In this document: piece after piece, positions 21,801-33,891 of the stretch | Layout of the letters: each line of letters begins with the position of its first letter | How positions within the stretch are numbered: position 1 is the stretch's first letter | From: Zygnema cylindricum | Lineage: Eukaryota > Streptophyta > Zygnematophyceae > Zygnematales > Zygnemataceae | Assembly: GCA_037447655.1 (NCBI GenBank) | Contig: JBBHKE010001948.1 | Location: 485,321-549,320, forward strand | DNA: 64,000 nucleotides | Direction: 5' to 3' | Notes under the pieces: generated by a model | Told to the model about the DNA's origin: nothing | The model's database searches: none | The model's input: only the letters and a program-made list of their open reading frames with translations | Position numbers and translations under genes: made by a program

Positions 21801-24800
21801 CTGTTTTTCAACAGGTTCACAGGTCAAGTCCTGTGGGCTATTTTTGCTGATTGGCTACGCCTTATTTTTCTGTGGAAAAGCTCATTTATTTGTCTGGATT
21901 AGCTCCGCAAAATCATTTCTTTTCTAACCGTCTTCATGTGGCTGGTATTCTTTTACCTGGTCAACATGTTTACGGCTGGTTGTTTTGTTTCTCTCGTTGG
22001 GGTTTTCAGGACTTTGATTGTGCCTCCTGTGCTGAGGCATTTTGACCTTTGGTTTGGACGTTGTGAACAAGGAACTGCACGCGAACCTGATGTCGTAAGT
22101 CCTAAACTTTTTGGTACTGTAGTTTTTTACAACTGTAGTTTTCTACAACCATAGTTTTCTACAACCATAAGTTGTTCCGAAGAACACCAATCCCAGCCTT
22201 TTCCTTCTGCTCTATGTCGCTGTTTGGAACTGTTCTAGTCGTTGAGTTTCATGCAAGAAATCGTAGAAGTTCACGCTGTGATGTCTCACATGTTTTTCTG
22301 TTTTGAACAAAGTTATATTGTTAGACTTTTAGGCCTTATCCTCCTCTTCATACTTCCAGTATGACTTGATCGCTTGTCTCCCTTGAAGGTACCAAACAGT
22401 TTGTTGTTGTTGTTGTTACCTGTTCTAGTCTTTCGTCCGTAGTCAAAGGCATAATCTATCCCCTCTCACGTGACAACGTTTTATGCACTCATTGTAGTAC
22501 CATATATACTGCGTTATAAGATAACATGGACCCATTATGCTTCGCAACATAAGTGGGAGAGAGGTGGAGAGAGGGGAGGAGAGAGGTGGGGAGGGGAGGA
22601 GACGGGGAGAGAGAGTGTGAGAGATGGCAAGAGGGGATGAAGGGGATAGGGGGAGAGGGGGAGGGAGAGAGGAAGAGAGGGAGATAGGGTGAGGGGTAAA
22701 TGTAAAGAGGGGAAGAAGGGGAGAGGGGGAGGGGGGGAAGAGGAAGGGGAAAGAGGTAGAGGGGGAGGGAGAGGGAGAGGGAAAGTGACATGGAGAGGGA
22801 GAAGGTTCACCCGTTTGTTGCGAGTGTGTATGGCATTGCAATATGTGATCCGGCATTTTATACACCGGACTACGTGCTAAGCTATCTACCAGCTTTGCAT
22901 TTTACTTCAGAACATAGCCAACAATTTTTGCGGGTGATACAGCATGTATCGCTGTGCGTTAATGTGTTTTCGAAAACCTTAAAATCAAAATTTCTCGGTG
23001 CCCAATTGTCTGATTGTTTATTTATAAAATTTATTTAGAGACTTGACTTCTTCTCCTTCACCTTCTCCTTCACCTTCTCCTTCTCCTTCTCCTTCTCCTT
23101 CTCCTCCTTTTTCGCCTCCTTCTTCCTCCTTCTTCCTCCTTCTTCTTCTTCTTCTCCTTCTCCTTCCTTCCCTTCTTCTCCTTCTTCTTCTTTTTCTTCT
23201 TTCTTCTTTTTTCTTCTGACGGTTGCGGTTGAAAGGTAAGTTTCCCAGCTTTCAATTCCCTAATTAAAATATCGGACATGTGTGCACGGAGAAAAACCGA
23301 TAAAAGAACATTAACGCCAATAGCGATACACGGTGTAGTTTCTTGCAGGATCTGTCAAAAGATTGGACTGTCTGAGGAGGTTAATTGATTACCTACAGCT
23401 GAATGATCAATGTAGTAAATAGTGCAATGCATTTGTGAGGACGAGTATCATGAGCCAATTCATTCTAAAAAGTGAAGGTTTTTGTTTGTCTTAGGAAGGA
23501 GGGGCAATTTTACCAGAGTTTATATGGTTTAACGTGTCATTTGGTTCATAAAGTGATTAATCAATGGTTTTCTCGGTGCCTGTTGGGTGACAGATGCGAA
23601 AACATGCTTGGCGTGCCGTTTCCCGGTTACTCATATCTGAAAATTACGTTTCAATGGCAGATGTGGTTGATATATCAGATGTCTCTTCAAGTGCGTTGCC
23701 TTTCTCAAACCTGTGCACTATTCTGTATCCATTCTATTTTTAAGCTTCCCCAAAAAGCCTGACTGATGTTTGTAGGAGGCGATGGACTGGTCGAGGGAGA
23801 AAAAAACCAGGTGACATGATGACTTGTAGTTTTCAGTTCTACATAGTCAATATATATATATTCAAACAAGGTTACTTCAGATCATGGCTTGTTTGTTGAC
23901 TATCTAGGACTGACAACCACAAGTGATCATGTCACCTATATGTATATATTTCGCAACATTAATGATGGTATTCTGACACAAAAGTCCGTAGCGATTTGGA
24001 CATTTCCTCCTTTATTGGAAGCCGTACTGTGGAGTTGCTTCACTGTTCTCTGCAGAGGCATCTTGTCTGAGTCTGTATCCCTTTCCCTCCTCGCTCATGC
24101 AGTGCAGATGAAATAAAGCTAACAACATAGCTTACAACTTGTCGATTGTTGACATTTATCTTGATATTGTTTTCTTACTTTCTTGAAGTTTGGGTGTCTT
24201 ATTGGGGCAGGCCTTGTGAAAACATTTGATTTACGATTGTTTGTTGCCATCCACTGTGGAATCAATATTTCAGTTCCACTCACAAATTGCTCATGGTGTG
24301 GAGAAGTTTTGGATGCAATCAAAGCGGGAAATTTTCCTCGACTGTCGGAAGGCTATCCAGGAGATCCAATGGAACAATGTGGGCACTTGTTAGGGAATCT
24401 TGGAAGGGCGCCCAGTGAGATGAATGGTTCAGCACCACTTGTGGCCCAAGTCAGAAGGGACTGCTCCGACACAATTTGGACCTATTCAAGGTTTGTCTCA
24501 TTAACCCTTTGAATTCTGACAAGAGCTTCTTGTAAAAGTTATGAAGAAACTGTAGGGAGGATTTTTTATGCCAGTTAAATGGCCGGGTGTTCTAAGAGGA
24601 GTGGATGTGCGCTGATTGCAGTGAGCGTGTTTGGTTCATTTTTTTTTTTTTTTGTAAAATATGGCTGTGATGAAGCCATTTCTGGGAAGACTGTAAGGGC
24701 TCCACATTTGTATTGATGAGGTCAAAAAGTGTCAAATGCTTGGTATGCTGTTTTTCTGGGTTTAAATGTGGGAGATCGATAGCTCGTCGTAGGATGGGAA

Positions 24801-27800
24801 TATTGAAGTCGATTTTTCCTGCGTGTTGAATATAGAATATACAGTAGAACCTCTCTAAAACAATACTCTTGGGAGCGAGGGTTGGTATTGAATTAGACAG
24901 GTTATTAACTTAAGCAGAGTCATAATTTACGAAGGCCCAACCTCAGGCCCGGACGCAGGTATTGAATTATGGAGGTTATTGAATTAGGCAGTATTGTTTT
25001 AGAGTGGTTCTACTGTACTTTGTTTAATCAAGGGAACGTGGAAAGTATTTTGCTTAGAAATGAATTGGAAGGTTTGTCCTGGGCTCAGATCACCATCCGG
25101 CGATCTCGTGGACGACTTCCGTTCCGGGGAACTGACAGGGAACTGCCCCGGCTTCACTCCTGGTGTTCCTCCCCAGTTCGAGCACGACTATATCAAAGAA
25201 GGGCTCATAGTCATGATGAAGGATGATCGAACACCCAATCCGATAAACATCGTAACCTATTTTACTGAAAAAAATACGGTTCTCTCTGAAGCAAAGATAT
25301 TGTCATTTGGGAGTGCAATGCATTTTTACGATCTTGAGATTCTCAAAGCCGATGAGCAAGCGTTCAAGTTAAGGTCAGTTGAGACCAACCTTGGCCCTGC
25401 TGGTATTTTTGAGGTGATGTTTTTTTTTTTTAATGCACGCTGACCTGAACTATTGAGTAACACTGGGGATGACAGCGGCTGGAAAACTAAGCACTTTTTT
25501 TCTTCTTCTTTGTTTTTATGGAAGTAATTAGAATGCGCGATCACCTTTGCATTGCAACTGGAGTTATGAATTACACTTATAGGGTAATTACATATGCTGA
25601 AAATACCGATATTCCTGTCAGAACCAAAGTAATGGCCATTGGTCACTTGAACAACGCGTTTACGACAAATGAAATAACCGGAATTAACGTTAAAATAATT
25701 GTTGTTACTGGCTGCCGCCCATGTAATCTACTCTTAATATCCAGTAAAAAAATCAAGAGCAACGCTACTGTTGCGAACCGTAATCGCCATAGTCCTTTTC
25801 TGTATTCATTTTGCGGTACTTTTACGTACGGATTTTGTCATTACAAGCTCAAGCATGTATAAGCGTGGTTTTCGGTAATCAGACTATCTGCAATATTTTT
25901 CCATACGGAGGTTGATCTCTGGCCACTGCAGTTCACAGTATTTTTGTCATATGTAATTACTAGTGTTGTGTATCGGGTCAAAACTTATCGCGATAAAACT
26001 GATACCGATAGTTATCAGTTATCGAACGGTGAGGGGTCCAGGTATATCGCTCCGGAACCAACAATTTTTTTATCGCCGTTAAGTGTAAAAAATGTAGTAA
26101 ACTATATCACAGTACTTTATACTATATTGTATCATATTTTATACATATATAGTGTGGCATGCCACACATGACAAAACGTTCCGTATTTCCGTGCAAAACT
26201 GAACATGTGTACGGTCTGAACAGTACAGTTATCGCGGATAATTATTGGGCCCGATATTTATCGGTAATGTATCGCGATGTATCGGTTTTTTATCACGATA
26301 ATTCCGTTACCAATATACCGGACCAATATATTGGTTATCGGTATGTCATATAAAGGTACATCGATATACCGGACCATTATGTCGGTTATCGGTATTACAT
26401 ATCGGTTATCGGCAAATGGCTACCGATACACAACACTAGTGATTAATTAAGTGCTTGTGCACTGGGAAAGGCAAGTTTTCTTGATTTATCAAGATATTGG
26501 TTGAAACTTCATGAGAGCTGATTGCATTGCACAAGCCTAGAATGGCCTGGTAATCCAGGTATGGCCAAGTTTTATTTACACTATTTGCGGATAACTTACT
26601 GTTTTCTATACGTAAATTTTCAGTCCACTCATTAACTTTTATGGTTGGCCCGCTGAAGGTGTCCGGACTTATATTGCTGCTATCTTTAGAATGCGTTTGC
26701 TGTCTGTTTGCTGATTCGTGGGATCGAGACTTTTTTGAAAACATTGGTCATTGGAAACATTAGTCATAGGTGAATGGAGTGGGAATCGAACCTGTTTATG
26801 ACTGGTCATATCTTCCTCATCTCGCTTTCCTGCAGTTGTCAGACAGCATTTTTGCCCTTCACAAAGCCCATTATGCAATCGGCAAAGCTGTTTTCCCAGT
26901 CTCAAGAGTTTCTTAAAAACCATTTTGTTTGCCTCCATTATCGTGGAGGGGATGGATACTTCAGCGACCCTGCTGTTCGGAACGCAACAACACGGTAAGC
27001 TTTTTTCCTAAACATGGTTATATTGGATATATAAATATATTTCCTGCCTCCTTTTTCACAAAAGTACATGGTTTCTAAGTAAGCGATCTTGTGTGTAAAT
27101 GCTACCCATTGTTACGGTTCATTGGTTGTCTTTAATTCTCGTGGATCTGTCGAGCTAGAAGGTTCTTCGATTTGTTGAACTTCCGGATTTGTCCTCCAGT
27201 ATGGCAGTTTCATCCATGGTAGGCTCAGAGAGAAATGGAGGGAGGGAGGGAGAGCGAGGAGGAGAGTTTCCTTCTACACTGTGCAGTTCGCACACCTACC
27301 ATTGTGGTCTACTTTGTGCCTTTGGGATAGCCTTTTGTAGTCTTGAGGGATTTCATAATATTGTTTGTTACTGTCTCTAAGCTTGCAGTTTCTCTTGGGT
27401 TAGAGATTTTAAAGGTGGTCCCTACTCATGAAGCATGACCAATAAGAATAATGAAAATGGTGAAATTAGAATATCTCTTCCTAGGTATCAGAGTGGTGTA
27501 CAACAATTACTTTTGGCCGATGGAACATTCCATGTTACCCTTTCTTTCTTATAACCCTGTTATCACAAAATTGAGGATCCAATGTTTGCTTCTTTATCAT
27601 GCTGTTTGGAGAAAACTCCGTTTTGGAAAAGAATACATATTATTTAAGTGACGCCTATTTGCGATGTAAATAATCATATTTGTATTAAAATGTAAAAAGT
27701 ATTCCGATTATAATGTAAAAGTATTTCAATGGACGTGTTGTGTTTTCCAGTGCAATTCGACAAGAACTCGAGTCCCTCTATGAACAGTTGTCTTCCAAGA

Positions 27801-28750
27801 ATCAAAGGGATGTTTCTCTCTTTGTTATGACTGACCTCGTGTCGTACAAATGGCAAAGACGAATCAGGCGCATGTTGGGTGTGCCCGGTTATAACTTCCG
27901 ATTCGCCAAGGAACTTTCTTCCCTAGAACTTCAGGTATGTCTTCATTTTCTATTCGCTCACGAATCAACGTCTTTTGTTATTGAATTTAGTCTCTAGTTT
28001 TTTTTGTCTTCATGATTCACGATTACGTCAAATCATGTTCACTTTTTACAGCTTGGGCCCCTTAAAATATTTTGCCCAGCTCGTCTATTTCGCCTTTTAG
28101 CCTTTTTAGTTGGAATTGAACCTTAATGTATTGAGCGAGTGAAGTCATAGGACTATGCCGAAACAAAAAAGTAAAGAACGAAAAATAAAAGAAGAAAACA
28201 AAAAAGAAAAAGAAATAGAAAAAGAAAAAGAAAAAGAAAAAGAAAAAGAAAGAAAACGGAAATTTGCGTCCATTCTTTAAAGATATGTTGTTTTTTTCGA
28301 CAGGTCCAAAAACTTGTACAAGCCAGAAGATACGGTTTGTTGACTAACCGTGTCTCGAAGAAAGACGCTCGATTTCTTCTATCGCTAAATTCGTTGGTTC
28401 CTCCGAATAACGACCCGACAACGGAAATGCCGAGATCTTTTGCAAGAGAACTTTTACAAATGAACCTTTTTTTGGAGCAATCCGTGTGTAGCTGTGCTCC
28501 AATAGGATTTATCGGTCATCCTCTATCAACGATTACTCAAAACGTCCACCATCTACGGGCTGGTGGTCTATGTAGTCATGATTACAGAGGTTGGTAGAAA
28601 GTTATTTATTATTACTGTCTATTACTGCCTGTCCATTCTATATTGTTTCCACCATCTCTTGCTGGTTTTGTAACAAACGGTCCTTTTGTTTCAGTTGTGC
28701 CCAACGGAGCAAATGGTAATGATGTGTTTTCCATGGTCCCGGTCTTTTAA
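18810..28750 (+). CDS. GDP-fucose protein O-fucosyltransferase-like protein, 8 exons
   Basis: Predicted exons: 18810-19021, 22010-22094, 24189-24490, 25089-25373, 26836-26994, 27751-27934, 28304-28589, 28695-28750. They total 1569 nt in one unbroken frame (522 aa), all with GT-AG introns and matching phases. Residues 1-26 look like a signal peptide or anchor. GFGNQ (51-55) with LLNRTLIVPPVL (68-79) is the N-terminal donor-binding pattern of the O-FucT superfamily. HYRGGD (329-334) is the central R-motif, LFVMTD (371-376) the following strand, and GHPLST (480-485) the C-terminal ST motif. It would transfer fucose to proteins in the ER or Golgi lumen. The ATG at 18810 is the first in frame after a stop. 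The 2.1-kb second intron could hide a small exon, but the direct join keeps frame. The substrate is unknown. Confidence 0.85.
19375..19591. mobile_element. MITE of the TA/CACCGTG family, intron 1
   Basis: Right end GATACACGGTG followed by TA, left end GGCATGTATCGTTATTAGCG. The internal TGTGCACA region resembles the copies at 32788 and 33638. Confidence 0.55.
20140..20435. repeat. CTATACTAT minisatellite, two blocks, intron 1
   Basis: Two arrays of degenerate CTATACTAT units (20140-20260, 20338-20435) are separated by a 100-bp segment. ATTGACAATGTTGGAGGGCAGT is itself repeated (20289 and 20451). The open frame here (Leu-Tyr-Tyr repeats) is an artefact of the array. Confidence 0.8.
20600..20786. 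mobile_element. MITE, intron 1
   Basis: Flanked by TA. Ends CAGTATTTGGGTTAAGAACGC and TAACGATGGGCAGTG resemble a degenerate CACCGTG-type terminus. Short and non-coding. Confidence 0.45.
20851..21072 (-). CDS. Possible antisense exon inside intron 1
   Basis: Open minus-strand frame of about 74 codons with protein-like composition (motifs HEFMDQQLHRPLKYVWREH, LKPPQLNFFAKS), ending at a strong GTAAGA donor at 20850. Its upstream edge abuts a decayed MITE (21074-21275), so no clean acceptor can be set. I do not recognise the family. It may belong with 21367-21693 in a nested gene or pseudogene on the opposite strand. Confidence 0.35.
21074..21275. mobile_element. Decayed MITE, intron 1
   Basis: The left end CTGTGTATTGTTATTAGTGTC and the internal GGACATGTGTGCGCGGAGAAA match the CACCGTG family. 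The right terminus is lost. Confidence 0.45.
21367..21693 (-). CDS. Possible antisense exon inside intron 1
   Basis: 109 codons stay open on the minus strand from an acceptor (ACATGTCAG, exon from 21693) to a GTGTAT donor (exon end 21367). The composition is protein-like (motifs EVTQFCIDIYDKAWRLQSRR, FCVYPQEYFDAFNMEY). The length is a multiple of three. No family recognised. Expression cannot be judged from sequence. Confidence 0.4.
22553..22803. repeat. Polypurine tract, intron 2
   Basis: About 250 bp of nearly pure G/A on the plus strand (GAGAGGTGGAGAGAGG words). Long mirror-like purine runs of this kind can form triplex DNA. The Pro/Ser open frames on the minus strand are artefacts. Confidence 0.8.
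23041..23216. repeat. CTT/CTCCTT polypyrimidine tract, intron 2
   Basis: About 175 bp of C/T (CTTCTCCTTCTCC repeats). It is directly followed by the truncated MITE ending at 23335. Confidence 0.8.
23217..23335. mobile_element. Half MITE of the CACCGTG family, intron 2
   Basis: The right end AGCGATACACGGTG is followed by TA. The left half is missing or replaced by the polypyrimidine tract. Confidence 0.5.
25960..26439. mobile_element. TATCGG-rich MITE, intron 4
   Basis: Perfect terminal inverted repeats CTAGTGTTGTGTATCGG at both ends, about 480 bp. The inner parts are full of TATCGGT/ACCGATA words arranged symmetrically. No coding sequence. It resembles the ends of the composite element at 14372-17206. 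Confidence 0.75.
28160..28260. repeat. GAAAAA microsatellite, intron 6
   Basis: (GAAAAA)n-like run shortly before the exon-7 acceptor. Non-coding. Confidence 0.7.
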
Positions 28751-28800
28751 AAGGTATTTTGTGAGTTTGTCTCGAGATGTTTCTGATGGGCCGCTGTAGT

Positions 28801-28940
28801 GGTTAACGGACGGTTGTAATGTTGTAACGGACGGTTGTAATGTTGTAACAGACGGTTAACCGACAGTTCCAACGTTATAACGGATGGGTAACACATGGTT
28901 GTAACATTGTAGCGGACGGTGAATGGACGGTTGTAGTGGC
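28801..28940. repeat. GGACGGTTGTAATGTTGTAAC minisatellite
   Basis: About six degenerate units of 20-22 bp begin 50 bp after the fucosyltransferase stop codon, so they may lie in its 3' untranslated region. From 28941 to 29600 I see no gene. Confidence 0.7.
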
Positions 28941-29609
28941 TTAATTTGCCTCGTAGGAATTTGTGGCTTTCTTCGTTCAAAAGTTAGTAATCTAACTGAA
29001 TTTACTGTTTTTGATTTGCTTATCTGCCTGGTAGATGAGAATTGATTGTGTTTTGATAAGCTGTTAGGTACTACGACCCTGTCCTCATGGAGACTTTTAA
29101 ACACTCTTAAAATATGCCTGTCGTACACCATTTTGTACTTTCCCTTTATTTTTAAGACTCGTACAGAAATTGCATAGAAGAACTTTGCCCTAGACTTTGA
29201 GGGTAAATTGTACAGTTTCAGAGTAAATTGTACGTAATTTTACTCCATTGAAGCTGTACAAATTGTACGAATTGTAAGATTTAGGTCGTGGTTCCCTTAA
29301 GCGGTCTCAAAAAACCTACGGATATGCTTACGAATGCCTTTGGTTCAATTGTGTCGGTCAAGTAAACCACTTTTTATAGCGTGGCTCATTTTGGTTGGAA
29401 CCACGTAGGACACCAATAGGACTCTAAAAATCTACAAAGAATCTCCAAAAGCAAGGTGTGAAGGTAATATCTGTACCAACAGAGGGTGACTGGTAGATCT
29501 GTAATAAAATGATTTACCATCTGTACGCTCATATTTTTTAGGGAAACTTTATAGTGAAATGTAATGAAAAAATATAAAAAATTCTTCAAGCAAAATTTGA
29601 ATTAAAATT

Positions 29610-31180
29610 TGTACAGGCTGAAACTTCAGATTTATAGAAGCGCAAACAAAAACAAAAGACCAACAACCTCTCCTTCTCGCCTGATAGTGGTTTGGTTCCC
29701 CTTTCCTCTACGATTGGCACTCATCCAGGCGACCCACTTGGGAGACCTTCAATTTTCAATCCCCCCTGCGTTTGGGAGACCTTCAATTATCAATCCCTCC
29801 GTGCTTTTGTGACCATTTCTCTTTTTGCCTTTTCCCTTCATGCCTCTTCCTTTAGGTTGCGAACGATACAAATTTGTCCAACGTGGACAACATTCACAAC
29901 CTTTCTGATCCTCTAGTTTGAGAAAGTGATTCCCCCACCGCGCCTCTTACCTTACTCCCACTTCTCCTCCCACCCCAACGTTTGTCTCATCTCTTTCCTC
30001 CTTTGATGATCCCCATATGGACGTCCTCCACACTTTGTTAGGTCGTGGGGCTTTTGATAACGATTTTGGGCCTACGTCCCAACAACAAGCATCTAATCCT
30101 GTCTCTGCAGGCGGATTGGGATTACTATCCACGCCACGTTTTGCTCCCCTCACCTGTTCGGAAAATTGGTGCCTTATTACCTCCACTCTTGTCTATTGTT
30201 TTTTCACAAGGCACACTCATGTTCCTACTACCATTGTCCTCGTGATTTGGAGGATGTGTTCGCCTTCCAACTGCTAAATTTCGATGCATCGTGTTATCTT
30301 CCTCTTGCTGTTGTCTCGGATATGCTGGTTCTTTCCACCATTGTTACAAAATCAATTTTCGCGTGTTTTCTAATCAGGTTGTCGCCGTCATTAAAATAGA
30401 GCTTCTTTACGAGTTTCCTTGAGTGCACGTTTCTCTCTTATGTTGGACCTGTATGTGGAGCTTCGTTAAATCATAAGCCTCTTTTATTCACCCTATATTC
30501 CATGGGTGTTCAATTCACCACGCCCCTCAAGTTTTGGCTTGGCCTCCCTCATCCACCTTTGCTTGGCTCTCTTGTTTGCTTGTCTAATCGTGTCCATGAG
30601 CCCGATGACATCTATTTGCTTCGTTGCTCGGACGGGGTTGAGTTGATTCAGGCGCATGACACTATTCGTGACACCATTGGGAATATCGCTTTGAGGGGGA
30701 ATATATTGTTCGTCGAGAGGTTTCTCATTTATTCCTTTAAGTCGGATTGATATTGTCCCACTCGACTACGTCACATATTTGGTGACATTGTTGTAACAAT
30801 CCCTACCTCTAATGCAGTCAACGGGCAATCGCTCGACATGTTGGGGTGGTTGCTCGTGACGCAGTTTAGAATGAGCGTGATTATGGATGAAACCGGGATG
30901 CCATGGATGACTTCCTCCTGATCCGAGATATTTGGTTGTTTGGGTATTGCTTTAAACGGGCTTCTTTATCCTTGTGGTCCGCGATCGTTTGTGCGAGGGA
31001 ACCTAGGAGCCCTTTTACTTTATTTATTGTCAAGTTTTATCCGTGGCTTTACTACGAGTGCAAGCTTCTATCCTCCTTTGATCGGACATTTCGGCTATGC
31101 ATTGCGAGAGTGTTACAAAACTCCCTCAAAGTGCTCCCTCGATCTTAAGGGAATTACGAGGTTGCTTTCTGTAGACATTT
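29610..31180 (+). pseudogene. Weak reverse-transcriptase-type element relic
   Basis: Scattered plus-strand frames. At 30060-30170 the reading QQASNPVSAGGLGLLS resembles the segment after the RT domain in non-LTR elements (P...GGLGL.S). At 30590-30720 LRCSDGVELIQAHDTIRD resembles their C-terminal Cys/His region with a following HD..R. Many stops and frame changes. It is old and the class is uncertain. Confidence 0.3.
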
Positions 31181-31199
31181 AGTTTTGACAAGGTTTGGT

Positions 31200-32787
31200 T
31201 GGGTAGTGCTAGGTTAAGCGCACTGTTGTGTCCTTACCTTGGTTGTTGTTGCCTCTTTGAGTGTCTTTGTTTTACGTGCCATTTGTTTGTGTGTTCATTC
31301 CTTTCACCTTGCTTTCCCTTTTTGTCTGCTTTCTCTCGCATGTAGTTTTCAGTTTTGGCATAGCCACCCATTTTGTTCCATAGACTTAGATGGTTCACCA
31401 TCATGGTTTTTTTTTTCCAGTCTTGCTATTTTTTACAATTATTGTCGCGAGGTTAAAGTGTTGAAAAGAAAAACACTGTCCGAAACAAGAGAAATGGTGG
31501 GAGGAAGAATGGAAAATGTTTGTGTAAGAAATGAGAGACAAATTTTTGTAAAGATTCTTGGTTACAATGATTGCTGTTAAAGGTTACATTAATTTCCCTA
31601 AGAGGTTACATTAAATGCCCTAAAAGGTTACATGAATTGAACGGATGACTTTTTGGTATTTGGAGGAATTCATTGAGTTCTTTTTCATAACCGATGGATT
31701 TCTTGTAGAGATTTTACTTTTATAATTTGATTTTGTGTGATGTCTTCCCCTTCAACTTACCATTCATTCTTAATCTCTACACAAATGCTTTCCTCCCTTT
31801 AGTAAGCTTATTTTTCTTTGTTTACTTTCCATTATACAACTGAAGACAAAACCGATAAAGTACTTGCACTCTGTCAAAGTATTAATCTTGTTTTGAGGGT
31901 TTTTTAGGGTTTTTTTCAGGTTTTTTAAGTTTTTTTAAGGTTTTGAAATTCCATTAGCGAAAACATGGGGCTTGAATCGTACATACTTCAATGACGCGCA
32001 CCACGAAGGCTTTTGAATTTTTCTGACCAAGCGTCACTTCGATATATCGTGATAAAATTTTATTGTGATTTTGGCCGATGTATCGTACAAATATCGCTTT
32101 ATTGAGCTCCTCGGTATATTGAAACAATATATGAATTACCGGCTACCCAAAATTTGGTACATATAGAATATCGACAAAGGGCCTTTGATACACTACACTT
32201 TTGGAAAGGTTTCGAAGCTGAAAAACTATTAAAAACGACAGCACGTCCGCGAGGAAAAAAGAACAACAATGTGTGAGAGGAAAAGGGGGTTTATGAGGTA
32301 CAATGGTACAATGACATAGTAGGTATATTTTGTACAATGATATAGTCTGTCATTATGAATTTCACATTGAAATTATTTTTGTAAAAACTTTGATATTTTT
32401 TTCAACATATGATCATTATATCTTATGGCAATTTTTTTTTGGAATTTTGTGGATTACCGTCCACCTTGTGTCAAAGTCTTAAAGATCATATGGTAGTCCA
32501 TTGTTTCACGAATCTATATCCTCCTAATGTATCGATTCACCGATTATGCGCATTCTGTGATGGGCCACAGTTGTCACCTCCCTGGGGTGGATAGTCCGTT
32601 ACACTGGTGGATGTGATGATTGCTTCGCGGATGAAGACCCAAACGCAATCGAACGGTCAATGTTTCCGCCCGGTCTCGTGGGAAAATATATCTGATTTTT
32701 TGTACTTTTGTTTTTTTATAGAGCATTTTATAGAGCAAGAAAATACAGTACGACATGGTGCGGGTGATTACATAATTGTGAAAACTA
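31200..32787. other. Non-coding stretch
   Basis: A short GGTTACATTAA direct repeat (three units, 31578-31632), a GGTTTTTTAGG run near 31900 and a few TATCG words near 32040-32110. No gene seen. Confidence 0.4.
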
Positions 32788-33003
32788 CACCGTGTATCGC
32801 TACTAGTGTTGATGTTTTTTTCTCCACTTAAAACATCTTTTTCTCTGTACACACATGTCGAATTTTCAATTTGAAACCGCTAATGGGAAGATGAGAACCT
32901 TACCTTTCAATCGCAAACGTCAGATTCACAATCCAACATGAATGTACGGAGAAAAGATGTTTTAAGTGGCGAAGAAAACATTAACACTAATAGTAATACA
33001 CGG
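32788..33003. mobile_element. MITE of the TA/CACCGTG family
   Basis: Left end CACCGTGTATCGCTACTAG after TA. The right end is its near-complement ending ACACGG, followed by TA. The inner TTAAAACATC inverted repeat is shared with 33638-33855. Confidence 0.65.
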
Positions 33004-33005
33004 TA

Positions 33006-33152
33006 CACCACGAATTGTAATTAGCGTTATGTACGCTAATTCCGTCACCCCTAATTTTGACTATATCACTCTAAATAAAGTACATAATTCTAAATTATTC
33101 TTTACATTATTTAAGGTACTTTTTGAATCAGCGTTAACAACTGTGATATAGT
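33006..33152. mobile_element. Short MITE abutting the previous one
   Basis: Begins CACCACGAATTGTAATTAGCG right after the TA that ends the preceding copy, and ends near GTGATATAGTGCCG. It is probably a second, diverged insertion. Confidence 0.4.
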
Positions 33153-33637
33153 GCCGTTTTAAATAGTGTGGCGTACGGTCGGTGTCTGACCGTGCAAAAT
33201 TGTACTTTATTAACTAAAAAAGTACAAAAAGTGATTTAATAATTGCGTTTTCACAAACCGCGTAGTGCAAATGCATAATGACGTGAAACTGTACGTTTTA
33301 TCAGATTCTGTATGTGTACCTAATTTACAGTAAAGATATCAACGCAAATTATTAGTACGAAAAGAAACCCAAATTAGAGTTATTGATAATTTAGAGTAAA
33401 ATTTGTTGTTAAAAAAAAATTGATTACACAAATTAGAGTCAATAACTCTAATGTTTTTTTCATTTTTTACTCTAATTATTTCTTTACTCTAATTATGATT
33501 CGCATGTGGACGGTTGCGATTCAATCTGCAGTATGTGACGTAACGCAGCCTGATCCAGGCGTCTTGGCCTCGCGTCTTGACTCATAATTTGTTTCATACG
33601 AATGGGAACTGCACGAATCCTACAGTGCTGTACAGTA

Positions 33638-33855
33638 CACCGTGAATCGCTATTAGTGTTAATGCTTTTTTTTCCACTTAAAACATCTTTTCTACGTGTA
33701 CACTTGTCTGATTTCCAAATCTGAGACCGCCAATCAAAAGCTGAGAATTTTATCTTTCAATTGCGACCGTCACATCCACAATCCGACTAGTGTGTACGTA
33801 GAAACGATGTTTTAACAAAAGAAAAAAACCTTAACACTAATAAAGATTCACGGTG
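33638..33855. mobile_element. MITE of the TA/CACCGTG family (most intact copy)
   Basis: TIR CACCGTGAATCGCTATTAG, right end GATTCACGGTG, TA on both sides. 218 bp, non-coding. Confidence 0.75.
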
Positions 33856-33891
33856 TACTGTACTGTACTTTTTGTAAATTCAGTGCGTGTC

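Noticed and set aside
22443-22865. Pro/Ser-rich open frames on the minus strand
   Set aside because: They run through a pure purine tract and are compositional in all three frames.
23472-23762. An extra exon of the fucosyltransferase gene in intron 2
   Set aside because: The reading is protein-like in places, but exons 2 and 3 already join in phase and the segment has no superfamily motif.
26436-26744. 102-codon minus-strand frame in intron 4
   Set aside because: Protein-like composition, but no splice signals or partner that I can place. Left out as a gene, though worth including in any strand-specific RNA check of the intron 1 antisense frames.
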